From Candidatus Binatia bacterium (GTDB lineage Bacteria > Desulfobacterota > Binatia > UBA12015): a stretch of 64,000 nt of DNA. Within the stretch, counting starts at the first letter, position 1; each line of letters opens with the position of its first letter. Location of the stretch: NCBI GenBank assembly GCA_036563615.1, contig DATCMB010000016.1, forward strand, positions 1-64,000, given 5' to 3'. Positions 8,779-17,204 of the stretch are shown here, piece after piece. The notes below the pieces were generated by a model, which saw nothing but the letters and a program-made list of their open reading frames with translations, ran no database searches and was not told the DNA's origin. The position numbers and the translations under genes are program-made.

Positions 8779-8961
8779 TCAGGAATGGACGATCACGCCC
8801 GGACCGCCCGCCCCCTTGGCCGGGTCACGGTCAGGCGTGCAGCCGAAGACGCACGGCAGCCCCTCGACGCAGTTCTGGCAACAGTACACCACGTTGCCGC
8901 GGCGAATGCCGCGGTCGACCGCGATCGGGCAGCCGCATTTCGGACACGTCAGGTTGGCCAT
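8779..8961 (-). CDS. Small eight-cysteine metal-binding protein
   Basis: A 60-residue protein with eight cysteines in its first 41 residues: Cys6, 9, 11, 27, 28, 31, 37 and 41. The arrangement is CPKCGC, then YCCQNC, then CVFGC. It resembles small bacterial metallothioneins of the SmtA type, which share the central YCC-x2-C segment, but it lacks their usual closing CGHTGC. Zinc binding is therefore likely but its role is not known. A GAGAGG lies about 6 nt before the ATG. It starts 29 bp after the arnT stop on the same strand, so it could be the last gene of the arn transcript, although heavy-metal handling and lipid A modification have no known link. Confidence 0.7.
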   Translation of the reverse strand: MANLTCPKCGCPIAVDRGIRRGNVVYCCQNCVEGLPCVFGCTPDRDPAKGAGGPGVIVHS

Positions 8962-8990
8962 CAGTACCTCTCGAAGGCAGCTCGAGCGGC

Positions 8991-10739
8991 TCAACCCCCC
9001 GGCTGATGAGGCCGCTCGGTCTCCACCGCGACGGCCTCGCCGTCCGAAGCCGACGCGGGAAAGTTGACCAATACCACACGCCGCTGATCCTGCACGAGGA
9101 TGCGCGGCGTGGGGTCGAGCTCCTTCTGCAGGAAGGGGATGTGCTTCACGTCGGTGGCGATGAAGACCCGCCGTCCCGACGACCACTCCTGCTCGATGCG
9201 CTCGAAGTCGTTCCAGAAGAGCTCGTCGTGGTTCGGCGCGATCAAGGCCCCGAAGCGGATCTCGTGGTAGGCGTCGAACTGGATCACCGGCCCGCGCGTG
9301 TAGAACGGCAGACCCTGCATCAGACGCTTGTAGGAGAGCAGCAGGTCCCCGTGCTGGCGTAGCGGGACGATCGCGTCGGCGAGCGCCCGCGAGGTCTTGG
9401 TCACCGCCCGCCCCTCGACCGCGCACAGCAGCATGAGCGCGAGCCCGGCGGTGAGCGCGCCTACCGCGGCCACGGGCCGGCCGCGCTGCTCGAAGCGCAG
9501 CAGGTACGAGACCCCGCCCGCCGCGAGCAGCACGAGCGCCGTCCAGCTGACGACGCCGGCGACGTGCAGCACGTCGTGCGTATCCTGCCGGGTCCAGCGC
9601 GCGATGCTCTCGTAGAGCGGCCAGGCGACGAGCGCGAGCACCGCCATCGTCGCGCCCACCACGAGCAGGGTGCCGCGCAGGACGCCGACCACGCGGCGCA
9701 CGAGCGCTGCGTCCTCGAGCGCGCGGTCGATCCAGGCGCCGAACAGGATCGCGAGCGCCGGCAGCGCCGGCAGGACGTAGGTCGCGAGCTTCGAGGTCGA
9801 GAGCGTGAAGAAGCCGACCACGATCCCCGCCCAGAGCAGCAGGAAGAGCCGCGTCTCGCGCGGGATCGCGAAAAATGCCTGCCGTCCCGCGGCGCTCGCC
9901 GCGAGCGCCGCCGCGACGAAGGTCCACGGCGCCGGCCCGAACAGCATCACCGGGACGTAGTAGAACGGCCCCTCGCGGTGTCCGACCCGGCCCGGCGCCG
10001 ACGCGAGGAAGCGCTGGAAGTGCTCGCGGATGAAGAAGAACTCGAAGAACTCCGGGTTGCGCACCGACACCACGACGAACCACGGCACCGCGACGACCAG
10101 GAAGAGCAGGATCGGCGGCCAGCGCAACAGCGCGCGGATCGTCGCGGTGTCGCGCGTCGCGAAGAAGAAGGCGAGCGCGATCATGCCCGGCAGGACGAGC
10201 GCGACGAGCCCCTTCGCGAGCACGCCGAGCGCGACGCTCGCGGCGACGACCAGCGCCCAGCCGCGCTTGTCCTCCGCGACGTGCGCCGCGTAGAGCGCGA
10301 GCATCGTCGTCGTCATGCAGGCGGTCAGCAGCATGTCGATCAGCAGCGCCTGCGAGAGCGCGAAGAAGAGCGGCATCGTCGCGAGCACGCCGGCGCCGAG
10401 CCACGCGGCGCGCGTCCCGGCGAGACGCACCCCGAGGAAGAACGTCAGCACGACGGTCACGATCCCCGAGACCGCCGGCACGAGACGCGCCGCCCACTCC
10501 GTCAGACCGAACGCCTTGAAGGAGAGCGCCGTCAGCCAGTACAGCAGCGGCGGCTTCTCGAAGTACTTGACGTAGAACAGCCGCGGCGTGATCCAGTCGC
10601 CGGTCTCGAGCATCTCGCGCGGGATCTCGGCGTAGCGGCCCTCGTCGGGATCCTGCAGCACGTAGCCGCCGATCCGCGCGAGGTACATCGTGCAGAGCAG
10701 CGCCAGCGCGAGCAGCGCCAGCGCGCGACGGCGGCTCAC
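8991..10739 (-). CDS. arnT: ArnT-like lipid A aminoarabinose transferase
   Basis: An integral membrane glycosyltransferase of the GT83/PMT_2 type. In the characterised family it moves 4-amino-4-deoxy-L-arabinose from undecaprenyl phosphate to lipid A on the outer face of the inner membrane. The 582 residues have a dozen or so hydrophobic segments and a soluble C-terminal domain, as in E. coli ArnT (550 residues). The first loop carries the catalytic acidic motif DPDEGRYAE just after TM1, followed by KPPLLYWL. The GTG at 10739 overlaps the arnD stop as GTGA; the longer upstream frame shadows arnD. Without its neighbours it could be another GT39-family transferase, but here ArnT is the likely assignment. 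Confidence 0.9.
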   Translation of the reverse strand: MSRRRALALLALALLCTMYLARIGGYVLQDPDEGRYAEIPREMLETGDWITPRLFYVKYFEKPPLLYWLTALSFKAFGLTEWAARLVPAVSGIVTVVLTFFLGVRLAGTRAAWLGAGVLATMPLFFALSQALLIDMLLTACMTTTMLALYAAHVAEDKRGWALVVAASVALGVLAKGLVALVLPGMIALAFFFATRDTATIRALLRWPPILLFLVVAVPWFVVVSVRNPEFFEFFFIREHFQRFLASAPGRVGHREGPFYYVPVMLFGPAPWTFVAAALAASAAGRQAFFAIPRETRLFLLLWAGIVVGFFTLSTSKLATYVLPALPALAILFGAWIDRALEDAALVRRVVGVLRGTLLVVGATMAVLALVAWPLYESIARWTRQDTHDVLHVAGVVSWTALVLLAAGGVSYLLRFEQRGRPVAAVGALTAGLALMLLCAVEGRAVTKTSRALADAIVPLRQHGDLLLSYKRLMQGLPFYTRGPVIQFDAYHEIRFGALIAPNHDELFWNDFERIEQEWSSGRRVFIATDVKHIPFLQKELDPTPRILVQDQRRVVLVNFPASASDGEAVAVETERPHQPGG

Positions 10740-11638
10740 GACGCCACCTGACAGGCGACCGTGCCGCCGCGGCCGGCGATCGTGCCGGGCTGCACCGTCG
10801 CGACCGGGAGCTGCTCGACGTCGGGCAGCTCGGCTGCGATCTCGCCGAGGGTTCGGATGGGCAGCGTGTCGCGGACGCGGGAGAGAAGGAGGTCGAGCTG
10901 CCCGAGGTACGCGCCTCCTTCGACCTCGGTGTGGATGGTGTGCACGTTGACTCCGTCTCGGTCGAGCCACGCCTCGTAGGCGCGCGCCAGCTCCTGCGGC
11001 GTGCGCCCCGCGACGCCGATCACCTCGTCGAGCGTCGGCAGCGTGGTCGGAATCTCGGGGATCATGGATCGGTAGCCGTCCGCCTGCGGACGGTAGGGGA
11101 AGCGGCCGCGCGTGTCGCTGCGCCAGCGAAAGCCGAGCTCGTCGACGACGCGGAGGCTCGCCCCCGTGCACTGCCAGCCCGGCGCCGCGAAGCCGTCCGG
11201 GCGCCGGCCGAGCACCTGCGAGAACAGCGCCACCGCCTGCGACAGCTCGTCGCGCACGTCGTCGTCGCGCAGCCGCGCGAGCGCGTCGTGCCAGCGGACG
11301 TGGTCCCAGCCGTGCACGCCGACCTCGTGCCCCGCGCGCTCGATCTCGCGCAGGCGCTCGGGCTGGCTCGCGACGATCGGCACGGACGGCAGCAGCGTGC
11401 CGCGCAGCATCGTCGACAGCGGATAGAGCTTCGGCGCGCGGCTGCGCACCATCTTGGTGAGAAAGCCCTTCTGGCGAAACGCGCGCACGACCGCACGTCC
11501 CGTGCGGTCCGGACCCATCGCCACGAACCAGCTCGCGCGCACGCCGTGGCGCGCGAACAGCTCGAGCAGCCGCGGCGCGCCGTCGCGCAGGCCGACGTGC
11601 GTGTCGACGTCGACCTTGAGCACGAACGCCGGGCTCAC
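10736..11638 (-). CDS. arnD: ArnD deformylase (NodB-type deacetylase)
   Basis: A polysaccharide-deacetylase-fold enzyme that, in the characterised pathway, removes the formyl group from undecaprenyl-phosphate-L-Ara4FN so that it can be transferred. It is 300 residues long; E. coli ArnD has 296. Distinctive family features are the metal motif KVDVDTHVG near the N-terminus, VGVHGWDHVRWH in the middle, TIHTEVEGGAYL near residue 240 and the ending TIAGRGGTVACQ, all of which parallel E. coli ArnD closely. The start is the GTG at 11638, overlapping the upstream stop as GTGA. A much longer open frame upstream is a shadow of the decarboxylase gene. Confidence 0.93.
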   Translation of the reverse strand: MSPAFVLKVDVDTHVGLRDGAPRLLELFARHGVRASWFVAMGPDRTGRAVVRAFRQKGFLTKMVRSRAPKLYPLSTMLRGTLLPSVPIVASQPERLREIERAGHEVGVHGWDHVRWHDALARLRDDDVRDELSQAVALFSQVLGRRPDGFAAPGWQCTGASLRVVDELGFRWRSDTRGRFPYRPQADGYRSMIPEIPTTLPTLDEVIGVAGRTPQELARAYEAWLDRDGVNVHTIHTEVEGGAYLGQLDLLLSRVRDTLPIRTLGEIAAELPDVEQLPVATVQPGTIAGRGGTVACQVAS

Positions 11639-12594
11639 GTCGCCTGCGTGCGGAACCACTCGATGGTCCGCTTGAGTCCCTCGCGCAGCGGAACCTCCGC
11701 CGTCACGCCGAGGATCGTGCGCATGCGCGTCACGTCCGGCACGCGGCGGGCGATGTCCTCGTAGCTCGGGCCGTAGACCTCTTCCTTGGTCACGAAGCGA
11801 ATTTCGCTCTTGCTGCCCGAGATCTCGATCATCATCTTCGCGAGGTCGAGGATCGAGGTCTCGACGTCGGTGCCGACGTTGAACACCATGCCGTCGGTGT
11901 CCTGGCGGATGCCGGCGGCGATCGTCGCGCGGATGGCGTCGTCGATGTAGGTGAAGCAGCGCGTCTGCGAGCCGTCGCCGATCACGGTCAGCGGCTCGTT
12001 GCGCAGCAGCTGGCCCATGAAGATCGTGATGATCCGGCCGACGTCGATCTTGTCGAGCCGCGGGCCGTAGACGTTGAAGTAGCGCGTGATCGTCACCGGC
12101 AGCCCGAGCTTGTGGTACGCGAAGCAGAAGTGCTCGCCGACCGCCTTGGAGGTCGAGTAGCACCAGCGGTCGATCCGCGTGGAGCCGAGCACGCGGTCGT
12201 CGTCCTCGCTCCACGGCAGCTTCGGGTTGCGCCCGTAGACCTCCGAGGTCGAGCTGAACACCACCTTGCGGCCGTACTTGAACGCGACCTTGAGCACGTT
12301 CTGCGTGCCGTTCACGTTGACGTTCAGCACCTCGTACGGGTCGCCGACGTAGTGCTCGACGCCGACCACCGCGGCGAGGTGATAGACGAGGTCGACCTGC
12401 GCGATCAGCGAGTCGAGGATGTCGAGCGACATCACGCTGTCGCGCACGACGCGGAAGCGCGGATGGCCGAGCAGGTGGCGTACCTTCTGCGTGCCGCCGG
12501 CTTCCAGAATGAACACCTCGTCGCCGCGCGCGAGAAGCGCCTCGGCGAGGTGCGATCCGACGAAGCCGCCGCCGCCCGTGATCAAGACCTTCAC
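11635..12594 (-). CDS. ArnA-type UDP-glucuronate decarboxylase, separate gene
   Basis: A short-chain dehydrogenase/epimerase-fold protein of 319 residues, matching the C-terminal half of E. coli ArnA, which oxidatively decarboxylates UDP-glucuronate to UDP-Ara4O. It has the nucleotide motif GGGGFVGSH at 7-15, the catalytic Thr116-Ser117-Glu118 in SSTSEVYG, Tyr146 and Lys150 in YSTSK, and an ARRVPDV segment that aligns with the ArnA region around catalytic Arg619. In E. coli this domain is fused behind the formyltransferase; here it is its own gene with a GTG start overlapping the formyltransferase stop (GTGA). It could also be read as a UXS-type decarboxylase; the setting favours the Ara4N route. 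Confidence 0.88.
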   Translation of the reverse strand: MKVLITGGGGFVGSHLAEALLARGDEVFILEAGGTQKVRHLLGHPRFRVVRDSVMSLDILDSLIAQVDLVYHLAAVVGVEHYVGDPYEVLNVNVNGTQNVLKVAFKYGRKVVFSSTSEVYGRNPKLPWSEDDDRVLGSTRIDRWCYSTSKAVGEHFCFAYHKLGLPVTITRYFNVYGPRLDKIDVGRIITIFMGQLLRNEPLTVIGDGSQTRCFTYIDDAIRATIAAGIRQDTDGMVFNVGTDVETSILDLAKMMIEISGSKSEIRFVTKEEVYGPSYEDIARRVPDVTRMRTILGVTAEVPLREGLKRTIEWFRTQAT

Positions 12595-13562
12595 GCCATC
12601 GCTCCTTGCCTTCCCTCCCGGGCGTCGCCCTGCGCCCCGACCTCGAACCTCGTGCCCGTCGCGATCCCCTCCCTGCGCGCCCAGTCGACGCCGCTCAGCC
12701 GCTCGCCGTCCTGCCAGCTCACGTCGCACAGCTCGAGCGCGCCGTCGCCGGTCGCGACCAGCGGGCGTCCGTCCGGCGTGACGACGATCGTGCCGACGGC
12801 CGCGTCGCGCACGCCGTCGCGCGTCTCGGCCCACCAGACGTAGAGCCGTCTTCCGCCGAGCGCCGCGAACGCTCCGGGCCACGGGTCGGTGACCGCGCGC
12901 ACGAGGTTACGGATCGACTCCGCCGATTGCGACCAGTCGATCGCGCCGTCCTCCGGGCGCCGGCCGCCGAAGTAGCTCGCCGCACGGTGATCCTGCGGCA
13001 CGCGCGGCGCGCGGCCCGCGACCAGCAACGGATAGGTCTCGCGCAGCAGCAGACGCGCCTCGGCCGCGAGCTTGCGCGTCAAGCTCAGAGCCGTGTCGTC
13101 GCGCTCGATCGCGACGCGGCGCTGCGCGACGATCTCGCCGTGGTCGGGCTTCTCGTCCATCACGTGCAGCGTGACCCCGGTCTCGGTCTCGCCGTGCAGC
13201 AGCACCCAGTTCACCGGCGCGCGGCCGCGGTAGCGCGGCAGCAGCGAGCCGTGCAGGTTGAGCGCCGCCACCGTCGGCAGCTCGAGCAGCGGACGGCGCA
13301 TCATCTGCCGGAAGTAGAACGAGAACAGCAGCTCGGGCCGGGCCGCGGCGATCGTGCGCACGACGTCGTCCGCGTTGACGTCATCCGGCGTGATCACGGG
13401 AACGGCGTGCGCGCGCGCGAGCTCCGCGACCGAGCGGAACCAGATCTTCTCGCCGGGCGCATCCTGATGCGTCACGACCAGCCGGACGTCGGCCCCGAGA
13501 GCGAGCAGCTCGGCGAGGCTTTCGTGACCGACCTCGCCGTACGCACAGACCACCGTACGCAC
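12591..13562 (-). CDS. ArnA-type UDP-Ara4N formyltransferase, separate gene
   Basis: A 10-formyltetrahydrofolate-dependent formyltransferase of 323 residues, the counterpart of the N-terminal half of E. coli ArnA (residues 1-304), which formylates UDP-L-Ara4N. The active site is intact and even shares E. coli numbering: Asn102 and His104 in NLHGSLLPRYRGRAP, and Asp140 in EKPDHGE. The start VRTVVCAYGEVG parallels the E. coli MKTVVFAYHDMG, so I use the GTG at 13562, 11 bp after the arnC stop. The C-terminal end contains an OB-like region with DPWPGAFAALGG. The frame upstream of this start is an arnC shadow. Confidence 0.92.
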   Translation of the reverse strand: MRTVVCAYGEVGHESLAELLALGADVRLVVTHQDAPGEKIWFRSVAELARAHAVPVITPDDVNADDVVRTIAAARPELLFSFYFRQMMRRPLLELPTVAALNLHGSLLPRYRGRAPVNWVLLHGETETGVTLHVMDEKPDHGEIVAQRRVAIERDDTALSLTRKLAAEARLLLRETYPLLVAGRAPRVPQDHRAASYFGGRRPEDGAIDWSQSAESIRNLVRAVTDPWPGAFAALGGRRLYVWWAETRDGVRDAAVGTIVVTPDGRPLVATGDGALELCDVSWQDGERLSGVDWARREGIATGTRFEVGAQGDAREGRQGAMA

Positions 13563-13573
13563 GAGGATGCCTT

Positions 13574-14605
13574 CTAGCGCGCTTCTTCGGCCGGCAGCGA
13601 TTGCGACACGATCTCGCGGATCCGGTACACCGGCCTGCGTCGCACCTCGGCGTAGATCCGGCCGACGTACTCGCCGACCAGACCCACCGCGAGCAGCAGC
13701 ACGCCGACGAAGGCGAACAGGATCGCGAACAGCGTGAACACGCCCTCGCTCTCCGGTCCGACGATCAGGCGACGGACCATCAGGAAGGCGGCGAAGGCGA
13801 CGCCGAGGACCGCGATCAGCACGCCCGTCAAGCTGACGAGCTGGATCGGCAGCAGCGAGAAGCCGGTGATCAGGTCGAAGCCGAGCCGCATCAGCTTGAG
13901 CGGCGAGTACTTCGAGCGACCGCGGTCGCGCTCGCCGTGCTTGACGGGGATCTCGACCGGATCGCGCGCGATCATCATCGCGAGCGCAGGAATGAACGCC
14001 GACTGCTCGGCGAGCTCGATGATCTCGTCCGCGACCTCGCGCGAGTAGCCGCGCAGCATGCAGCCGTAGTCGCTCATGCCGACGCCCATGCTCGCGGTCG
14101 CGACCGTGTTGACCAGCGACGAGATGCGCTTGCGCAGCCATGGATCGCGGCGGTTCGCGCGCACCGAGCCGACGACGTCGTGTCCGGCGCGCAGCTTCTC
14201 GAGGATGCGCGGGATCTCGCTCGGCGGGTTCTGCAGGTCGGCGTCGAGGGTGACGATGTAGCGGCCGCGCGCGATCGAGAAGCCCGCGAGCACCGCGGGA
14301 TGCTGTCCGAAGTTGCGCGACAGCTCGACCGCGACGACCTCAGGATGGCGCGCCGCGAGCTCGTGCAGGATCTCGCGCGAGCGGTCGCGCGAGCCGTCGT
14401 TGACCAGCACCAGCTCGTAGCTCTCGCCCTCGAGCGCCTTCGCCACCTGGGCGTGCAGCTCGACGAGCGTCGCCTCCTCGTTGAACACGGGGACGACGAC
14501 CGAGACCTCCGGCGTGCTCGCCGCCGAATCGCTCGGACGCAGCTCGCCCGGACGCACCTGGTCGCGCGGCAGCTCGCTCGGCGCGAGGATCGACAGCGAG
14601 CTCAT
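13574..14605 (-). CDS. arnC: ArnC undecaprenyl-phosphate Ara4FN transferase
   Basis: A GT2-family polyprenyl-phosphate glycosyltransferase that loads the formylated sugar onto undecaprenyl phosphate at the inner membrane. It is 343 residues long; E. coli ArnC has 322. The GT-A domain begins at about residue 32 (SVVVPVFNEEATL), with LVNDGSRD and the metal motif LDADLQNPP, and two transmembrane helices follow at roughly 240-265 and 275-300. An N-terminal extension of about 30 residues is poorly conserved. It overlaps the arnB stop by 4 bp (ATGA). DPM1-like and GtrB-like transferases share this fold; the operon decides the assignment. Confidence 0.92.
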   Translation of the reverse strand: MSSLSILAPSELPRDQVRPGELRPSDSAASTPEVSVVVPVFNEEATLVELHAQVAKALEGESYELVLVNDGSRDRSREILHELAARHPEVVAVELSRNFGQHPAVLAGFSIARGRYIVTLDADLQNPPSEIPRILEKLRAGHDVVGSVRANRRDPWLRKRISSLVNTVATASMGVGMSDYGCMLRGYSREVADEIIELAEQSAFIPALAMMIARDPVEIPVKHGERDRGRSKYSPLKLMRLGFDLITGFSLLPIQLVSLTGVLIAVLGVAFAAFLMVRRLIVGPESEGVFTLFAILFAFVGVLLLAVGLVGEYVGRIYAEVRRRPVYRIREIVSQSLPAEEAR

Positions 14606-15798
14606 CCTACGGCGCCGCCGGCGCGCACCGCGGCGCGCGTCCCCGAGTGCGCCGCACGAGCGTTGCGGCGCAGTACCTCCGCCAGCGTGTCCACCACCAT
14701 CGTCACGTCCTCATCCCTCATGTCGGGGAACAGCGGCAGCGACAGGATCCTGCGTCCCGCGTCGGTGGCGACCGGAAGACGCGCAGGATTCGCCATGTCG
14801 CGATACAGCGTCTGCAGATGAAGCGGCACGAAGTGCAGCCCGGCGCCGACGCCCCGCTCGCGCAGTTCGGAGATCACCTCGTCGCGGGTCGCGGTGAGCG
14901 CTTCGACCTCGAGCGACACCACCATGAGATGCCACGCGTGCACGTGCTCGTAGGACGGCGTCGCGAGCGGCTTCGCCCACGGCACGTCGGCGAGACGCTC
15001 GCGGTAGAGCTCCGCGAGCGCGCGGCGCCGTGCGTTCATCTCCTCGAGCCGCGCGAGCTGGTGCAGACCGATCGCCGCCTGCAGATCGGTGAAATTGTAC
15101 TTGAAGCCCGGCTCGAGCACGTCGTAGGTCGCGGCCCCGCGGCCGCCGAAGCGGCTCTCGGGCGTCTGCTCGATGCCGTGGAAGCGCAGGCGCTTGGCGC
15201 GCGCCGCGATCTCGTCCGAATCCGTGACCAGCGCCCCGCCCTCGCCCGTCGTCAGGTTCTTCGCCGGGTGGAAGCTGAACATCGTCGCGGCGCCGAAGGT
15301 GCCGATCGGGCGCCCCTTGTACGACGCGCCGAGCGCGTGCGCCGCGTCCTCGATGATCGCGAGACGGTGTCGCTCGGCGACCTCGCGCAGCGCGTCCTGG
15401 TCGCACGGCAGGCCCGCGAAGTGCACCGGCAGGATCGCCTTGGTGCGCGGGGTGAGCGCGGCCTCGACCGCCGTCGCAGACAAATTCAGCGTGCCGGGCT
15501 CGACGTCGGCGAACACGGGACGCGCGCCAGCGTGCAGCAGCACGTTCGCGGTCGACACCCAGGTGAGCGGCGTCGTCACCACCTCGTCGCCCGGACCGAC
15601 GCCGGCGGCGAGCACGGCGAGGTGCAAGGCGGCCGTCCCCGAGCTCGCGCCGAGCGCGTGCTTCACGCCGAGGTGCGCGGCGAGCTCCTGCTCGAAGCGC
15701 ATGGCGCGCGGCCCGGTCGACAGCCAGCCGGAGCGCAGGCACGCCTCGACTTCGGCGATCTCGGCTTCGCCGATCGAGGGCCGCGCGTACGGAAGCAT
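14602..15798 (-). CDS. arnB: ArnB UDP-Ara4O aminotransferase
   Basis: A PLP-dependent DegT/DnrJ/EryC1-type aminotransferase that makes UDP-L-Ara4N from UDP-Ara4O with glutamate. It is 398 residues long; E. coli ArnB has 379. The PLP lysine is Lys180 in SFHPAKNLTTGEGG, with IIEDAAHALG before it carrying the PLP-ring aspartate. ASSGTAALHLA and the C-terminal FVPLHLQ are also typical. The N-terminus LPYARPSIGEAEI fits the family start. It is the first gene of the operon, has no Shine-Dalgarno sequence, and lies 9 nt behind a possible -10 box (see 15808-15837). Confidence 0.93.
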   Translation of the reverse strand: MLPYARPSIGEAEIAEVEACLRSGWLSTGPRAMRFEQELAAHLGVKHALGASSGTAALHLAVLAAGVGPGDEVVTTPLTWVSTANVLLHAGARPVFADVEPGTLNLSATAVEAALTPRTKAILPVHFAGLPCDQDALREVAERHRLAIIEDAAHALGASYKGRPIGTFGAATMFSFHPAKNLTTGEGGALVTDSDEIAARAKRLRFHGIEQTPESRFGGRGAATYDVLEPGFKYNFTDLQAAIGLHQLARLEEMNARRRALAELYRERLADVPWAKPLATPSYEHVHAWHLMVVSLEVEALTATRDEVISELRERGVGAGLHFVPLHLQTLYRDMANPARLPVATDAGRRILSLPLFPDMRDEDVTMVVDTLAEVLRRNARAAHSGTRAAVRAGGAVG

Positions 15799-15807
15799 CG
15801 GGCGCTA

Positions 15808-15837
15808 CGGGTACCAAACGCGCTAGCAGGGCGGCAA
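15808..15837 (-). promoter_or_regulatory. Possible leaderless promoter of arnB
   Basis: On the minus strand a TTGCCG (15837-15832) is separated by 18 bp from TACCCG (15813-15808), which ends 9 nt before the arnB ATG. There is no ribosome-binding sequence in those 9 nt. The -10 box is a poor match, so this is a tentative call supported by the same arrangement at other genes of the window. Confidence 0.35.
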
Positions 15838-15913
15838 ACTGCCACGCCCCGCCCTCGCGGCCCGCGGGATGCCGCGTCGGCCGCCGAGCGGCGGAAATCT
15901 CACCCGGCCACCA

Positions 15914-15941
15914 TTGCGCCCATGACGCGCCGTGTTAAATG
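15914..15941 (+). promoter_or_regulatory. Possible promoter of the phasin-like gene
   Basis: TTGCGC at 15914-15919, a 16-bp spacer and TAAATG at 15936-15941 (TTAAAT one base earlier), in an unusually AT-rich spot. The gene behind it has a strong ribosome-binding site, GGAGGTGA, just before its ATG at 15960. Confidence 0.4.
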
Positions 15942-15959
15942 CCGTCCCGGAGGTGAGAG

Positions 15960-16400
15960 ATGAGCAAGCCCGCCCAGTCCGTTTGGAACCCCCTGCAGGA
16001 CGCCGCCGCCCAGGTCCGGAGCCTCGACAAGAAGGCCCGTAAGCTCGCCAAGCAGACCGCAGAGCAGGTGCGCAGCCGCTCGGAGGCCCTGCTCGACACG
16101 GCCCAGAAGCGCTCCGAGAAGACCGTGACCCAGGTGCGCAAGAGCCTCGAGTCGGCGCTCGAGACCATCGAGTCGCGGACCGTCCGCGTCTCGGAGGTCC
16201 CGGCGTGGGTGCGTCGCCAGCTCGACGAGGCCCGCAAGCAGCTCGCGACCGCCGAGGATCAGCTCCTGAAGGGCGTCGAGACGGTCGCCCGCCGGCTCAA
16301 CCTGGCGGTCGAGAAGGACGTCGACGCGCTGCGGCGCAAGCTGTCGCAGCTCGAGAAGCGCGTCGGCGAGCTTGCCGAGCGCGAGAGCAAGGCGGCGTGA
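15960..16400 (+). CDS. Phasin-like coiled-coil protein
   Basis: A 146-residue, highly charged and almost wholly helical protein with heptad-like spacing from about residue 18 to 140 and no cysteine. Alanine, lysine, arginine, glutamate and glutamine dominate. This composition and length resemble phasin-family or polyhydroxyalkanoate-granule-associated proteins, although no specific motif proves it and no PHA synthase lies in the window. A histone-like or nucleoid role is another possibility for so basic a helical protein. The start is secure because GGAGGTGA sits directly upstream. It is transcribed away from arnB and towards the fmdB-type gene. Confidence 0.75.
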   Translation: MSKPAQSVWNPLQDAAAQVRSLDKKARKLAKQTAEQVRSRSEALLDTAQKRSEKTVTQVRKSLESALETIESRTVRVSEVPAWVRRQLDEARKQLATAEDQLLKGVETVARRLNLAVEKDVDALRRKLSQLEKRVGELAERESKAA

Positions 16401-16465
16401 GCATCCGCCTCGGCGGACGCTGAACAAATGAAATCGCGGCGCTTCCCCGCCTGGGGAAACGCCGC
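16401..16465. terminator. Two hairpins between convergent genes
   Basis: The first hairpin directly follows the phasin-like stop (GCATCCGCC paired with GGCGGACGC, 16401-16420, one G-T pair). The second pairs GCGGCGCTTCCCC with GGGGAAACGCCGC around a 4-nt loop at 16436-16465, with one mismatch. On the minus strand the second is followed by ATTTCATTTG, which offers a weak T-tract. Together they probably terminate both converging transcripts. Confidence 0.6.
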
Positions 16466-16526
16466 GAGCTCGATCCGCGCCGGCCGCCGTCGGGCCCGGC
16501 GCGTCAAAAACCAGCCTGCGCGGCGG

Positions 16527-16808
16527 TCAGGCAGCCGCCGTCGCCGACTCGGACTTCTTCGATTCGCTCTTGCTGTCGGACGAGGAGTCGCTCCCCGCGT
16601 CCGAGCTGCTGCCCTTCCCACCGTTGCCCTTGCGGGCGTAGTCCGTGATGTACCAGCCGTCCCCCTTCAGGTGGAAGGCCGGGTTCGACATGAGCTTGCT
16701 CACCTTGCCGCTGCCGCAGGTCGGGCACTTCTTCAGCGGCTTCTCGGTGATCTTCTGCATGTGGTCGAAGACGCCGCACTTCGGACAGCGGTATTCATAG
16801 ATGGGCAT
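16527..16808 (-). CDS. FmdB-family zinc ribbon protein
   Basis: A 93-residue protein with the N-terminal FmdB/CxxC zinc ribbon: MPIYEYRC, Cys8 and Cys11, then Cys28 and Cys31 in CPTCG. It continues with [16 protein letters not shown], the conserved segment of this regulatory-protein family, then a low-complexity Ser/Lys/Asp tail from about residue 63. The family is thought to act in gene regulation, but the function of most members is not known. It stands 55 bp downstream of the yggT stop on the same strand. Confidence 0.9.
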   Translation of the reverse strand: MPIYEYRCPKCGVFDHMQKITEKPLKKCPTCGSGKVSKLMSNPAFHLKGDGWYITDYARKGNGGKGSSSDAGSDSSSDSKSESKKSESATAAA

Positions 16809-16862
16809 GCCTGAAACTCCTCCGAGCTGAAAAAGGCGGGCGAACGTTAAGGACGACTCGCG

Positions 16863-17177
16863 TCATTGTCCACTCATGCTCGCCGCGAGCTGGAATAAAG
16901 TCCGCACCAGGAAGTTCTGCAAGAACGCGATCAGCAGCAGGACGACGATCGGCGTGAAGTCGATCCCGCCGAAGTAGAGCGGAACGACGCGGCGGATGCG
17001 GTACATGACCGGCTCGGTCGCGCCCCGCAGGAAGCGGACGATCGGGTTGTAGGGATCGGGGTTGACCCACGACAGAACCGCGCTCGCGATCACGATCCAC
17101 CAGTAGATCGTCAGGACCGCATTCAGGACGTTCGCGGTGGCGAACAGGAAGTTGCCGATCACGAACATGCCGCTCAT
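16863..17177 (-). CDS. yggT: YggT family membrane protein
   Basis: A 104-residue inner-membrane protein with hydrophobic segments at about residues 5-37 and 70-98. Between them lie the family signature SWVNPDPYNPIVRFLRGATEP and the basic RIRRVVPL. Members are single YGGT-domain proteins implicated in osmotic tolerance or cell division, without a defined biochemical activity. It follows proC by 27 bp, and the yggS-proC-yggT linkage is common across bacteria, which supports the call. Confidence 0.92.
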   Translation of the reverse strand: MSGMFVIGNFLFATANVLNAVLTIYWWIVIASAVLSWVNPDPYNPIVRFLRGATEPVMYRIRRVVPLYFGGIDFTPIVVLLLIAFLQNFLVRTLFQLAASMSGQ

Positions 17178-17204
17178 CTCCTCCTCATCCCGCCTTGCGG
17201 CCGC

